A stretch of 64,000 bases of DNA from Isoetes taiwanensis (GCA_021234155.1 JAJEKV010000015.1:2886852-2950851); one strand, 5' to 3'. Counted from the stretch's first letter, positions 13,336-25,750 are shown. A program made the numbers and translations. The notes: generated by a model not told the origin, from the sequence alone.

Positions 13336-14790
13336 CGCGCCGTTTAGGACTTTTGGTGAAAAATCCCTGGTAATTGCAACCTTGGGCAATTTTGTACATA
13401 ATAGAAAAGTGTTTCTCATAAATTTGTACAAGTGGTATCTTGTTGTAAATTTTTGTTCTTGAGCTAGGGATCTTGCAGGGGGTTTGAAATTTCTTGATCC
13501 GAAATCCATTGACTAATGTAGGAAATGGAGTGCCATCAATTCTTGTAATTGTAAAACTCGGGATGTGGTATCTCGGGAAATTTTGTATGGTCTGACCATG
13601 AGCTTGAGTTTGCGGGGATGTTGTTGATATCTCGATAAACCAAGAAGAACTAAGTCGCCAATTTGAAAAGTTTTGTTTTTGATGTGTTTGTCATGCCATT
13701 GTTTTGTAGTTGTTTGCCTTGTTGAAGTCTAAGAAAAGCATCTCTTGAAGTTCATCGGTTGTTCAGTTGATATTCGTTCTTGCAAAGGCTGGTGATGGAT
13801 TATGTTACATTTGCTAATGAAATTTGAGTGAGGGTAAAATGAACTCAAAAGGCATAAGAAACCTCTTGGCCATACACAAGTCGAAAAGGTGTTTGACAGT
13901 TGCTACTTTGTATGTTGTATTGTAAGCCCATAAAGCTGTAGGTAACTTATCTTGCCAATCTTTTCTTGTGGGATCACAAATCTTTTTCAGAATGTGGATA
14001 AGCACCTTGTTTGTGCTTTCAGCAGAAAAACCATTACCCGCGAGGGGATAGTAAAGGCGTGCTTTTACGTGATGAATGTTAAAATAGTTAGTGAGTTCAG
14101 CAATAGTGTGATTGATGAAATGAACTCCACGATCACCTAACTATTTCTAAGGGACATCAAATCGTGATGATGTTCTTGTAGAGAACCTTAGGCTGTACTA
14201 GCAGCCGTGTTGTCGAGTAGAACACACACTTCAGCCCATTTGGTTGCATAGTCCGTGAAGACTAGAATGTAGCGTGCCCTAGTGTTGATTCGAGGTGGGT
14301 CCATGGGACCAACAAAATCCATACCCCATTTGGCAAAGGGGGGGGCTATTGGCGTGGCTATTGGCGTCCGCGGGACGTGGGTCTACCAAGCCTCGACAAA
14401 CATCACCGTCGCGTGTGTATTTGTGAGCATCTTTGGCGTGGGCGATATGCAGCAAGGAGGAGTTTCGCTAACGTATTTGTCTCCGCTGAAATGACCAGCT
14501 TGCCAAGTCGCCGTGGGCAAGTTGACTAGATCGAGGGACCCGTGAGGAAGAACACATCGTCCAGACACATTGTCTTTGCCACATTTATAGAGATGGCCGA
14601 CAACCATCATTATAATCGTGCCAGCGAAGGAATTGTTGTTTATCGAAGTTGTCTTTACGGAAGGCGTGGGGTCACTTGGCCGAGTCGCGTGAGGAAAGCG
14701 TTGATAGTCGTGGTACCAATGGCGTGGCGGTGACCAGAATAGTTGAGCATCAGGAAGGGCACGCCGTGAACTCTTCCAGGGGATCATCGT
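13336..14790 (-). pseudogene. integrase remnant of retrotransposon 1
   Basis: In the N-terminal zinc-binding region, LYKCGKDNVSGRCVLPH and GHFSGD are seen near 14540-14620. The core follows with DWQDKLPTALWAYNTTYKVAT (13814-14005). The C-terminal part has HDKHIKNKTFQIGDLVLL and a degenerate GPYKI site near 13580-13700. It is broken in several places and truncated at 13336 where unit copy 1 begins. Function when intact: insertion of the element cDNA into chromosomes. Confidence 0.75.
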
Positions 14791-15414
14791 GTGTATCGTG
14801 AAAGATGTCGGGGACCGTGTGGTAGCGTCGGCTTGTGAATAATGTCAAAGGGGCAAACTCTTGCAATATCAATATCCATCGAGCAATTGACCCGTGGGGT
14901 TTGGCTTATTGATTAAATATAAACTTGATGATCCACAAAAGCGAATTTGACTACCAAAGAAGATAGTGGCGGCGTTTGATAAGGCCAAGGGCTTCCCTTT
15001 CGGAAGTGGCGAATAGTTGCGCTCAGCGGGATTGAAAGCTAGAACCTGAAACATCAACATGGACATGAAATGGTTTGTCCCATTGAGGTGGTACTAACTA
15101 GCGGGGGTTGATTGGCTTGATTGAGTTTTCTATAATCACACAAATTTTTTTTCCATTATGTTTTGAGGGCAATAACAATAGGACTTACCCATTCTGAATG
15201 TTTGACCTCGTAGATAAGTCGGCGTCCAAAAGCTTGTCAATTTGACTTTAACCTTTTCCACGGTAGTTTGGGTTAAGCCCGATGCTGTCGTTGCTAGATG
15301 GGTCCTAGCAGCATCGGCTGGTGGGAATCGAGAGTTGTCCCACTTCTTTCTTGATACCTCGGAGGTCTTTGTAGCTCCAAGCAAAGATGTGCTTGAAGCG
15401 TTTGAATAGCACAA
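14780..15414 (-). pseudogene. reverse transcriptase/RNase H remnant with internal RT deletion
   Basis: At 15414-15090 the frame shows the RT entry, including a degenerate SEWVSPIVIVPK-like site and DYRKLN. Immediately after it (about 15083) comes WDKPFHVHVD, the start of the RNase H domain, then EREALAL, GSQIRFC and YLINKPNPTGQ (14869-15066). The whole RT palm with the catalytic YxDD, about 200 residues, is missing between them. The deletion is larger than any base-calling error and so is real in this assembly. Confidence 0.7.
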
Positions 15415-15762
15415 TGGCTTGCTCCACGAATCTTGGCGTGAAGTTGGCGTGCCAATCGGATTGGTTGATTTGTTCCAATATCAATTATGTCTCTGCGGGG
15501 AGTTTGAATGTGTGGAATGACTTGATCATCTGAGCGGTGTGGGCTGGCTCCGCAGTAGAGACAGGATGTTCATGTTGACCAATTTTGAAAAATAGTGGCG
15601 TGCCACTAGGAGTTGGTGTGGTGTCTTCTTGAGCGGAGGAGGAGGAGGGAGTGCAGTCTCCTCATGTGGAACCAATGTGGCGTTGTTACAAGGTGTCAAA
15701 TAGGGGTCAACCCGCGTTGCTATGCCTTTATCAATATCCATGTCTTCCCATGGTTGATTGTA

Positions 15763-16330
15763 TTACAGGTAAGCCGTGAGTGGCAAACCCTTGGCTTTAT
15801 GTGATAGGTGTTGCAAACTTGTTGAGTCCAACATGCGATTGGCGTGATCTCTGAAATGATCTGGCCCGTGGTGAGGATCCATAAATGTGATGAGCTTGCC
15901 ATCTGTGATAACAAGTTGATCGTGGTGATGGTGAATGCTTTTAGCTTGTCTCAAAAGAGATTAGATCCTACTAACATTTCATAATCTCAGGATCTTCTCA
16001 CGCTCTCCAAACACGAATTCCATGGTAAATTGTAGATCTCCAATATTATTTGGTATTGGTTGTGTAACTCCTTGTGGTGGCGTGATATGGCCATTCGCAA
16101 GCTTGATGTCATAAGGGCATTATGGAGCTCCCTTATGCCCAATTGTCGTCGAGATTATCACGTAATAAGATTGACTTGCGCCACCATCGATCGAACATGG
16201 TGAGCGACCTTTTTGGCCGCGTGTGCATGCACCGTGGGTGTTGATAATGGCGGCTGCATTAGCAATATCTGGGTTTTGTAAAATGTGCTTTCGTAGTCTT
16301 TGGACATAGTTGTAGGATAGTCGTAAAGAA
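15763..16330 (-). pseudogene. protease region remnant of retrotransposon 1
   Basis: The sequence between gag and RT includes a GAS-type stretch on the minus strand near 16150-16180, where the retropepsin active site (DxGAS) is expected, and AKSIHHHHDQLVITDGKLI downstream (15763-15954). The catalytic Asp cannot be read with confidence because of frame breaks. Confidence 0.4.
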
Positions 16331-16632
16331 TTTGAGGAGGAATTTTGATTTTAGCAAGTTCTTGTTGAAGTTCGGGGAGGGATTGCGGGTAGTTGTGGTG
16401 GATCAGGTGGGTTGTTGTTGCTCGGCCAATAGATGTAGCTACCTTGTTGAGGAGGTGACTTCAGCGGCAATGTTGAGTGGTGGTGTTGCGGATCGTGGCA
16501 TTATTAAATTTGGTGGCTCCCGATCGTGTGGTAGCATTGTAGCGGACTTGAAGTGCCTTACATACACTTGCGTTCGATGAGTTGAAAGCGGACTTTGCTT
16601 GAAGTTTAGGTTGAACATGAGGAAGTAGTTGA

Positions 16633-17832
16633 TCAGATTGGGTGCAAAATGAACAGATTTGGTTGATGGCTTCGGTGATGCAGAATCGGCTGCAAAACTT
16701 GGTGCCGCGGGGTGCTTATGGCGTGGGGAATGAGGAGAACCTCAATCCGGTTGGAGGATTCAAGGCTGGTATTGATTGCATGGTAAATTTCTTCTTGGAG
16801 TTGATCATCAATTGTTTTTGAGTTGTTTCTTTGTTGGCGTGGTTGTTGTTGTGGTGGCGTGGTGGCGTTTTGAGCAGGCGTGGGCCTTGCCTTCCCTTGG
16901 CTTCCCATACTTGAAAAGGTGTAAGGCCTTGTCGTGGTTTGATTGGTGCGAGGAATTTGTATTTGAACTTGAGGAAGTTGAGGACAATCTGCTGGCCCGA
17001 TGACCCCCATTGGTCCACAGTTGAAACATTGGGACTTGCTTGGATCAAAAAGTGGAGCGAGGAGGTCCCGTTGTGGTTCTTTGTTGTTCTTTGGGGTTGT
17101 TGTTGTTGTGGTGGGCGTGCACATTAATGCGTGGTTGAGTTTGCGTGGGTACCTTACGCACTTGGTGAACAAGGCGTTGTCGATAGGTTTGGGCGTGGAT
17201 TTTGTACATTCTTGATTGGTGTGGTTACGCATGTTGCGGCGTTTGCAATGGATCATGCTATCCGCGAGTTACCTCATGCGCCGGATGTCACTGAGTCTTT
17301 GGCAAATAGTACACCAAATGTTATTTCTTGGGAGCTGCCGTGGAAGGCGGTCGAAGTCTTAGCGTGGGTGTAGAAATGGGAGTATCGTGGCTTGATCACG
17401 GCGTGAGGAAACATGAGCAGTGATGGACTAATTCAATGGCTTCTTCTTGTAATGTCTTGGATATAAAAATACTCGATCATAATCCGGATGTGAGAGGGTA
17501 AGCCTTGAAGAAACCACACTAGAATTTGGCTTTGGGTTGGAAATTCCTTCAACTTGTTGACTAAGATCTGCCGGTCGATGCTGCAAAGTCTCGGCGATTC
17601 TCACGGGGTTACGCTTGAGTGTGTTGAGGTCGTTCAGCAGTTGTTGATCATCCATAAAGGGGTGCCGTAATGGGAAAGAAAAGAGGTCTTCATGTGTATC
17701 AATCTTGTTTCCGGTGGCTTTGTTTGCCATCCGACCATTCGTGGGGTGCTCCCGCGAGGGTCGTCGAAAAAGATGTGGAATTTTAGTTTTGGATCGGGTG
17801 ACCATTGAGATCTGCAAGTGACTCAAATTCAT
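16633..17832 (-). pseudogene. gag remnant of retrotransposon 1
   Basis: The start is near 17800 in the frame with MVTRSKTKIPH (17428-17832), continuing in the 207-codon frame 16633-17256. A CCHC zinc knuckle is visible as QCFNCG....GPADCP at about 16984-17028 with its His replaced (GVIGP where GHxxx is expected). Downstream it is Thr/Gln/Asn-rich (PTTTTTTPKNN, TTPPQQQPRQQRNN), typical of gag linkers. It normally encodes the structural particle protein. Frameshifted between the two frames. Confidence 0.7.
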
Positions 17833-18519
17833 CCATGTGAGCTTTGAGCACTCTGGTCTATGTGTTTACCTTTATCATTTCAAAAAGTGGATATGGGAGT
17901 TTTAAAGCATGTGTAATTCGGCATGAATGGGTGTTTACATTTGTGGAAAAAAAAGGCGATGGGGTGTTGGTTCTTTGCATAGGTACAGCTGGCATAGGTT
18001 GTGTGAGATTAGTAAAAAAGAATGTCTTGAAGCAGTTGTAGTGGGAACAAAAAGGTTGTAAGCCAGGCATGAAGCGGCGTGTGTGGGGAAACGATTAAAG
18101 GAGCGGAGGCGGTAGGGGAATTGACAAAGGTGAGGCGGTGGTACCGAAGTTCCTAAAGAAAGATTACCAATAGAAAACATTTTTGCAGATGTTCGAGGAG
18201 AAAATTGCGGTGGTTACGTAGGATCTTGAGTTGGGGATTCGGTGGAAGTAAATTCAAAGAGGCGTATTTGCGGCCTACGCATGATGTAAGCGAGCGAGGG
18301 GGAGGCGGAACAATGGCGACCTTCCACGGGGGGAGGTCGGTTTGGAAAAGTTATGCGTGGTGTAGGTGGAGCAGTGCGCTCTACGCATTACGGAGAAGAG
18401 ACAATCGAACGAGTGTATGTGGACATATTGGCGGGTCAGCCTGTGATTCATAAGCGGCGGCGTCTTGACTCCATCACGGTGTTGAATATCGTCGGGGAGT
18501 AAAGAAGGGATTGAACATG

Positions 18520-19130
18520 GTATCAATCTGACTTCGAAGTAGGCAGCAGGCGCCCGGTGTTTGGGTCGGGGGCTCGGGATCGCTGAGGGGCCAGATCTAC
18601 GTGAGATCCTTGAAGTCCCGGCGGGGCAAATCACGAACACTCTTGTCCGCAGCGGGATTTTTGCTATGAGAGGAAAGAACAAAGAAAAACTCAGGATAAA
18701 ACGGCAATTGCAATACACAATGAAACACACAAGACACTTGTGGAGAACCACGGCAATCCATTGATCAAAACAAGTGTACAATGAAGGCTCAAAAGCGCAG
18801 CGAGGCGACCGGCATAATACGCTCTGTAGTGACACAAAGAACACTCTGAACCCTTTTTTTGAAGGAGCAAAAATGCTACAATATATAGGAACACGGGTGG
18901 CCCTCACGAAGGCCTGAATCGATCCTCATCATGACAGCAGCGTGCTCCACTACTTGGGCACTCGAGCGAGGAATACGAGCTGTCCGTGGCCGTGCTAACT
19001 GACAAGTAGTGGCCCGCCCGTGGGTCCTACCTTTGGGTCTTACGCTTCTTGGAGGCTTTGACCCGCAGGTGAAACCTTGTGGATTCCTCTTCTTGGACAC
19101 CGTGGCGGTGGGGCCTAGCCCTCATGCGAC
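18520..19130 (-). mobile_element. probable 5' LTR of retrotransposon 1
   Basis: The region precedes gag in element orientation. On the minus strand it has a TATA-like CTATATATTG at about 18879-18889, followed by leader-like sequence with the gtggttctccac motif region near 18735-18750. No second LTR copy exists in the window to fix the ends. The right boundary against the integrase of retrotransposon 2 is uncertain by about 150 bases. Confidence 0.4.
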
Positions 19131-19149
19131 AAGTATAGACGTTATGCGC

Positions 19150-20050
19150 GGGGCCGAGGGGGCTAACTTGATCGGCTACACTCTTACGCCCGACTTCTTG
19201 CTGCCAATAAATAACCCTTACTTCCTCTACTAGGCTGCTTTGCATATCCCCTAACATCTGGCGGGACACTTCTACCTTGGACCACGGATTGTGCGGTATC
19301 GGGGTTAAGCAGCTTGGTACCCGTAATTCACCATGAAAGGAGACATCGAGATGACTCTGCTTGCTTGTTGTGGCCCGAATTCCACCAAGTGGATGTACTC
19401 ATCCACTTGGATTGCTTATTCCCACACATAGCTTCGAAGCATGTCTTCAATGATCCGATTCGTCCTTTCCCGTCTGGCCATCTGTTTGGGGATGATATGC
19501 GTACTCATGGAAACCGATGCGGATGGTGCTAAAGAGATCTGCCAAAAAAGGCACTCATAAACTTAGAGTCTCTATCGGATATTATCTCGAGGCATGCCAT
19601 GGAGTCTAAAATCTCCCTTACAAATAACTTGGCGGTATCTAATGCGGTTGTCGGTAGTCTTGCAAGGCACAAAATGTGCCATCTTAGATAACTTATCTCA
19701 CGACCACCATCAATGCATCCTTGCCTCGAAGAGTTCTAGGGAGACTGTGATGAAATCCATGCTTATGACCTCCCACTTTGCATTTGGCACCCCAATGGCT
19801 CTAAAGCACCGGAATCGAAGTTGCTCGCTTTAGTCTGTGACATAGCGGCAATCGAATATATGCAGCTATCTGCCTCTTCATTTCTGGCGAAGTAGCTACT
19901 TTGAATCTTGAAATAGGTCTTCATGAAGCCGGCATGCCCTGCTATTGGGCTGTTATGTGTGTCATGAAGAATTAGCTTCCTTACCCACGATGATTCGGGC
20001 ACACACAACTTATGCTTGTGATACAACGAGGTTGCCTTCCTTCTTATAAT
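19150..20050 (-). pseudogene. integrase remnant of retrotransposon 2
   Basis: The frame 19763-20026 starts with YHKHKLCVPESS and has HDTHNSPIAGHAGFMKTYFK, the HH part of the integrase zinc finger, followed by TKASNFDSGALEPLG. Further pieces to the left show DMQSSL.EEVRV and SPFMVNYGY. Mutated and split over all three frames. Confidence 0.75.
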
Positions 20051-20059
20051 GCTTGAAGG

Positions 20060-21540
20060 CTTCCCGCTCCTTATACATTACGGCTTCCTTGGGAAGGCTT
20101 TCCCATACCTCCTTGAAGTCCACATCGGTTGGCAAGGACTCCTCAATCTTCTTGCCAAACTCACTTTCGAAAAGTGGAAATCGCATTACAATCGTCCTTG
20201 TGCGAAATGGCCTCCTGGAGGGGCATCTGCTACAACATTAAGCTTACGGGCTTATATATAATATCAAAATATTACTCCTCAAGGAATTCCATCCACCTCC
20301 TTTGCCTTAAGTTGAGGTGGGCTGGGTGAAAAAGATCTTGAAGGCTCGGTGATCGGTATCTAAGCGGAAACTTCCTTCACCAAATAATGCCTCCATATCC
20401 TCAATGCCCGACAATGGCTAGCAGCTCACGATCATGGGTTGGGTAGCGTTGCTTTCGGCGTCGTTCATCTTCTTAAGTCGTGGCGACTACCCTTCCTTCT
20501 TGCATCAAAGGCTGCTTTTTGTTGCTATCTTGCTTGCATCTGTTGCTACCAACTTATCCTTACTCGGATCAGGGAGAACAAAGCTGGTGCTGTTGTTAAA
20601 ACCTCTTTAAGCTTCTCAAAGAAGCTTGGACTTTCTCTAACCAATGGCTAGCCCAATCCTTAATCTTCTTGGCCTTAGTGAGGTAAGGCGGAGGGGCGCC
20701 CACTTAGCAAAGTCCTTCCACGAACTTTACGTAGTATCCGCCAGCAGAAAGCTTCTTACTTACGCCACATTCCTTGGAGCTGGCCAATCAACTATTGCCT
20801 CAATCTTAGATGGATCTGTGGAGATTCCCTCGGATGTTACTACATGCCCCAAAGTACTCCCTTTCGGCACTGTTGCAAAGTGGCACTTAGAAGCTTCCCA
20901 TACAACCGATGGCGTCTCAACTTCTCCAACACTTTCACGAGATCTCGACAATGCTCTTCAAAGGGACTTCTTTGTAGATTAGGATGTCGTCGAAGAAGAC
21001 AATAACAAACTCATCAAGAAGTCTCGAAGATGTCGTTCATGGCGCATAAAGCGTTCTTTGGAGCATTCGATAGTCAAAAGGGCATTCTTGTAAACTCAAA
21101 GTGACCATACAGCGTTACGGCGGTCTTATGGATATCCTCTTCTTTAATTCTTATCGATGGTATCGACCTCAAATCAATTTTAGAGAATACCTTTGCTCCT
21201 TGTAGGCTGGTCCATTAGGTCATCGCCCTTGGCAATGCATACTTATTCTTTATCGATGCGCTTGTTGGTGGCGATAGTCTATACACATTCTTAAGCTTCC
21301 ATCTTTCTTCTTGACAAAGAGTATAGGTGCTCAAAGGAGACACACTTGCTCTTATAAATCAAGCTCGAGCAATTCTGCGGTTGTTTCTTGAGCTCGATCA
21401 ATTGCAGGATGCTCATTCTATATGGTGCCTTCTTGGTAGGCTTAGCATCCGGGCCAATGTGATCTCACATTCCACACCCTATAAGGTGGCGGCTTGGGAT
21501 TTCATCCGGAAATACATCCTTGAACTTCTGAAATAAGCCT
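20060..21540 (-). pseudogene. reverse transcriptase/RNase H remnant of retrotransposon 2
   Basis: The RT catalytic motif reads VFFDDILIY on the minus strand at about 20977-21003 (the usual form has YxDD or FxDD). The frame 20760-20951 gives SKCHFAT, LGHVVTSEGISTDPSKIEAI and DWPAPRN, diagnostic of gypsy RT. RNase H-like FRLDTDHRA.KIFFTQP follows near 20300-20370. Frames are broken by indels. Confidence 0.8.
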
Positions 21541-22149
21541 TGCTATGCGGGCGGTGATTTCCCTTTGTGTCACTTCCATCACCTTTGCACGGCTCAGCGA
21601 TTCCATCCTCAAGATGTAATCCACCTTATTCCTTTCTATACTCTTCCTTATTTGCTTCAAAGAAATACCTTTGCATAGGAGAATCTAGCTTCTTACCTTT
21701 CACTATCAACTTCTGCCGTGCAGTGCCGTCATGGTGACTTCATTCGGTCGCAATCAATCATGGCTTTGGCTGGCTTCAAAAATTCCATCCCCACTATCGG
21801 ATCATATCTTCCGATGTCCATGACTTACGCTCCCATCGGCCACTTAGCCCCACTAAGGTCTATGTCAAAGGTGATCCTCCTCCCCTTAGTGTGTGCGAAT
21901 GGCGCCGTTTAGCCATAGCTCTTGGCCTTGGCTTAGACTTCAATACCTTATTCTTCATTAAAGCAGCCAATCTAGGAGATGCAAAATTATGAGAGCTACA
22001 CGTATCTATGAGGGACTACATAAGGATTACTATCTATGATCCCATCATTGCGATGGCTTGGTTGGTGATTCTCTATATCATCGACTCAATGTTTGCACAT
22101 ATGTGACACTCACCATCTATGAAGTCGTGGCCCTCTTGCTGGTCATCGT

Positions 22150-23100
22150 CCTCGTAAAACTACGTTGGGGAGTCCCAATCCAAGAGTTACGCCAAGGCTG
22201 ATTTGCATGGCGAATGGACAATCATGTGTCCGGTGCCACGGCTGGAAGCACTGAAGCATAACTTCTTCTCAATGCATTCTGTCTCTTTTCCTTGGCCCAT
22301 TTTGTCTAGGAGGCGGCAAGAGCGCTGCCCCACGATGCATTACGTGGCTTACGGTCCCCAAAAGCTTTGCTCGACCCTTACCTTCTGCTGACTCCACGAT
22401 GGTGTAGCTGCTGATTGCTTACCACGATATTGTCCACGATCTTGCCACGAACTCTTACCCACGAAGGTTGGTTGCTTCTCTGGCTGGAGTTCTTTGGTGC
22501 CTCCTCAAACTTATAGCTTTATCTTGACTGCTGCTTGGTGACTTCGGGTTGATTGCTCTAACAAGCCTCTTGATATTCTTTGTTCAACCCCTCAATGTAA
22601 GTATCCGCGGCTTGCCTCTCGAGACTCGGGGAACATTCAGCTGAGCCTCATAAATTCTTGGTATACTTAGCCAGCGATAAGCTACCCGATTCAACTGTAA
22701 AGCTCTTTGGATCGTCTACTAGTATGAGACCTTGGCACATAGTGCTTGCGGAAAGCCTTCTTTGAAGGTCTTAAACCTGCGAGGTTGTTCCTCTTGACTT
22801 GTTGGATTTAGCATATCCCTTCCACGGATCCTTGCGGTCCAATAAGGTTAGTTGTAGCAACTTTCCCTATGTCCTTGTCTTTCATGCAGGTATGAGTTGC
22901 CAAATTCTTCCATTTCATCAAGCCATGCTTCAGCCTCCATGCGATCTGTCTTTCCACGAGGCTGGTAGAGCTTCCTTGTCTTCCATACATTGCTCATAGC
23001 ACTATCCACCTTTTACGATAATCACTTTGTCTTTCTTGCTCTTTTCCTTGCTTTAGGTGTGTCGGTATTTGTCGAACTAGAGCTGTCCTCCTGGAAGAGG
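22150..23100 (-). pseudogene. gag remnant of retrotransposon 2
   Basis: The frame 22808-22990 gives EAWL-like and HERQRH-like capsid text (LKHGLMKWKNL, KDKDIGKVATTNLIGPQGSV). A degenerate zinc knuckle, QCFQPWHRTHDCPFA, lies at about 22206-22262, with the second Cys and Gly lost. Not translatable as it stands. Confidence 0.55.
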
Positions 23101-23651
23101 CATGCGATGGCTGGAGCTAGATGATGATGGGCTCTGGTTCTCCTCTTCCTTCTTCTATCCACGGCGTTCCCCTGGTTGCCCTCCCCTTCTGTTGGGGACC
23201 GTCACCACCCGGGAAAACAAAGGTGGAGGTGGGTGACCATCTTCTGTGCATTCATGAGAGGTGTCGCCCGGTTGATGAGGTGTTGCATCGATTCCTCATC
23301 ACGCACCAACCTTGCGTTGGCGCCTCGGTGACATATCACTGCTCAACATCTTCTTGTTCCTGCCAAACAAATTCCTTGGTACCCAATTGCGTGGTGGGTG
23401 CTGATCTTGAGATCACGCACTTGAGTTCCTTCTTTGCAAGGATTGATCATCAATACATTTTATTTGGGTTAGATGTTGATCAATTTTACTTGCAAATTGA
23501 ATTATCTTTAGTTATAAGAAATCATACAAAGCCTTACATTGACAAACCGGTTAATAGTCATTAATACATAAGGATTACATGATAAAGTAGATATATCTTA
23601 GCACAATGGGTACAAGAAACATTTAGCACAAACTTAAGAAATTTTACAACT

Positions 23652-25205
23652 ATTCGGTGGCCTCGAAAGCACGAAGAAGTTCTTGACATCCACGAATCGG
23701 AGGCCTTTCTTGGGGTTGCGCAAAGATGTTCCTCGTTGATCTTCCTTCAAGTGCTTTCGGGCCATCTCGGTTCAGGGAGTTACAGTCTTTATTCTTTGCT
23801 ACCCTTGAAAGTGTTGCATCCCTCAGTGCCCTCTCGCAAAGTCGAGGGCAATGGGCCTTGGCGCCTGTTGAAAAGAATGATGTGATCGGCATGGGGTATA
23901 TCTTGAGTCTTTGCCGAAGCCGAAAGCGCTATGAGAAGTGCCCGCAGTTCTTCCCCTTGGGCTGAACTCCTTGTGGAAGACTATCATTTGCCCTGGTGAG
24001 GGGCTGGAAGATAGTAGCGAAGTCTTTGCGCCCTTCCCTCGCCTCGCGATCGGTGCCCTTCCTTTGGCTGCCGTAGTAGGCATCCCGCCATAAGGTCTTC
24101 ATGATCCCTCCACATCTTTGGTTGCGTTGTCCAAGTTAATCTTCTTTGGACCCTTCCCTCATGCTCGGCTCGGCCCGGTGCGGCTTGAGCTTGGGCCCTT
24201 CCACGGTTTGTAGAGTGTGCTCGTATCTGCTGGAACTCCTCCTGCGAGATGATAGGCTCCTGGCGTCGATAGATCTCCCTTATCTGGCGATAGGCTGCTA
24301 TATCGACATTGTCTCCCGGCATAAGAGTGTCTCTCCCGACTCCCTTGGGATCTCTGGTATGAGTAGTCGATGATATGCGTGCTCTTCAGGTGTGCTATCA
24401 TACCCAAGAGCTCGTCGATTCGAAGACCACATTTCACGACAATGGGACAAATTGAGGATGTCATTTGCAAAATGTACTCCTCCCGTCGATGACTATCGGC
24501 GACAAAGGCTAATGATGCCGGTTGGTGGATCGATTAAATTTGTTCTCCGCGTCGTCGTCATGCCTCGGCAGCATATCTCGCATTCTTGTTGCCTCCCTGC
24601 TCTCCCATTACGGGTTACGCTCCCCTAGCTGCTCGTAGTCTTCATGGATGCAGTAGAGATGGTGTGCGCCCGGCGTCGTCTTGGTAATATTCGTAGGCGG
24701 AGGACTCTATATTGAGGATTTGATCACGGGCCCCTCGGGTATCAAGTGGGCTAAGTCTAAGGGCTGAGCAGAGGGTTCCCCTACTTTGTTGATTGACTTA
24801 TAATGCATGAAGAGGGGCAAGGGGCTATGCAGGCTGAAAGGTACCTATGCCTATTATCTGGGTCATGTGTCGGGCATGGTCCTAGTCCTATCCCATAGGC
24901 TGCTTCTTGCCTGCGGATCTGCCAGCTCTCGACCTAAGGCTTGGGTAAGTGTCTCAAGGGAAACCCAATTCCCTCCCTAGGAGGCGGTCTAACTTCCCAA
25001 AGGCGGGACCTGCTGGTCATATTGGCACATAATAATGTGTGTAGGGTGTTCTAGTCAAAGTTGCGTGAAGATCAAACAAGTGATCAAACCACGAGAGAAG
25101 GCTTGATCTCTTTGGAAGCACATGGATATGGCTGGCGACATTGTACCATCTCTCAAAGTTCTTTGAAGCCATTGGCGGGGAAAGGGTGTAGAAAATGGCT
25201 TGCAA
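23652..25205 (-). pseudogene. unrecognised retroelement-associated open region
   Basis: Minus-strand frames run from MASKNFERWYNVASHIHVL near 25170 through AYRQIREIYRRQEPIISQEE (23984-24322) to a stop at about 23652. A TATA-like TATAAAAATAGG lies on the same strand at 25283-25294, about 80 bases upstream of the first frame. It could be the gag of a further element or a captured gene; I recognise no domain. Several frameshifts break it. Confidence 0.35.
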
Positions 25206-25475
25206 AGATCGGTGGAGGGTCGAGAAAAAAATCGCCTAAGATTTTGGGGGCGATTCGTAGGAAGAAAAATGGCAAATGAGACCTATTTTTATAGACTATG
25301 GGTGACCTCGGGGGTTTGTGCAAAAGGTGCTTACCTAAAGGCGACCTTGGTTCTATGGCTCACGGGTGTCCAAATGAACTACCATGAAGTGCAAACTTAA
25401 GCAAAACAAAGCAAGAAACACTACATGGCAATTTGTTGGATCAAATTTGGCTAATTTGGGCCAAAGATGGCCCGA

Positions 25476-25750
25476 CCGGGTGAATCAGCGGATGGCCTCA
25501 GCGTGTGGTGTATGAGGCAGCGTTTAAGCGGTCTCACCCGGTTGGCTATTTTGGGCCAATTTTTGGTCATTTAGGGAATTTGAAGATGCTAATATGGCTA
25601 ATTGGGCCAATTCTAACCTAACTAGCAACTTATTTTGAGCAAAAGCCCGACATCTAAAAGCAAGATTTTTGGGGGTAGGCGGGTGAATCCGCTTGAAGCA
25701 GCCCAGCGTCGAGGGGGCCTTGAGAGGCCATTTGGCGCGGTCTCACCGGC
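25476..25750. repeat. pair of diverged repeats with inverted ends
   Basis: The first copy runs from ccgggtga (25476-25483) to its exact reverse complement tcacccgg (25534-25541). A second, diverged copy runs from gggtgaatccgc (25681) to ggtctcaccggc (about 25739-25750). Both contain gaatc(a/c)gc and gcggtctcacc and are followed by a tggcccaattttgcatt-like stretch. The pair lies in the AT-rich spacer between two minus-strand open regions. Confidence 0.6.

Larger units (their letters stand above)
13336..19130 (-). mobile_element. Ty3/gypsy LTR retrotransposon 1, 3'-truncated and RT-deleted
   Basis: Gag, protease, RT/RNase H and integrase remnants follow one another on the minus strand from about 17830 down to 13336, the gypsy order with integrase last. 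The 3' LTR is absent because the element stops at the junction with unit copy 1. A candidate 5' LTR lies at about 18520-19130. All frames are broken by small indels, many at sites suspected to be CAG or CTG in the real sequence. The reverse transcriptase is cut from the finger region directly to RNase H, so this copy could not move on its own. Confidence 0.85.
19130..23450 (-). mobile_element. Ty3/gypsy LTR retrotransposon 2, decayed
   Basis: A second, distinct gypsy element on the minus strand. Integrase lies at about 19150-20050, RNase H at 20060-20640, RT at 20640-21540, the protease/spacer region at 21550-22150, and gag at 22150-23100 or slightly further right. Every domain is frameshifted. 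No LTR pair is identifiable; its left part abuts the candidate LTR of retrotransposon 1, suggesting that the two elements are nested or fused. Confidence 0.8.

Noticed and set aside
18519-18535. Plus-strand tggtatcaatctgac resembling a tRNA-Met primer-binding site
   Set aside because: The neighbouring gypsy element runs on the minus strand, so this orientation does not fit; the second half of the PBS (CAGAGC) is missing.
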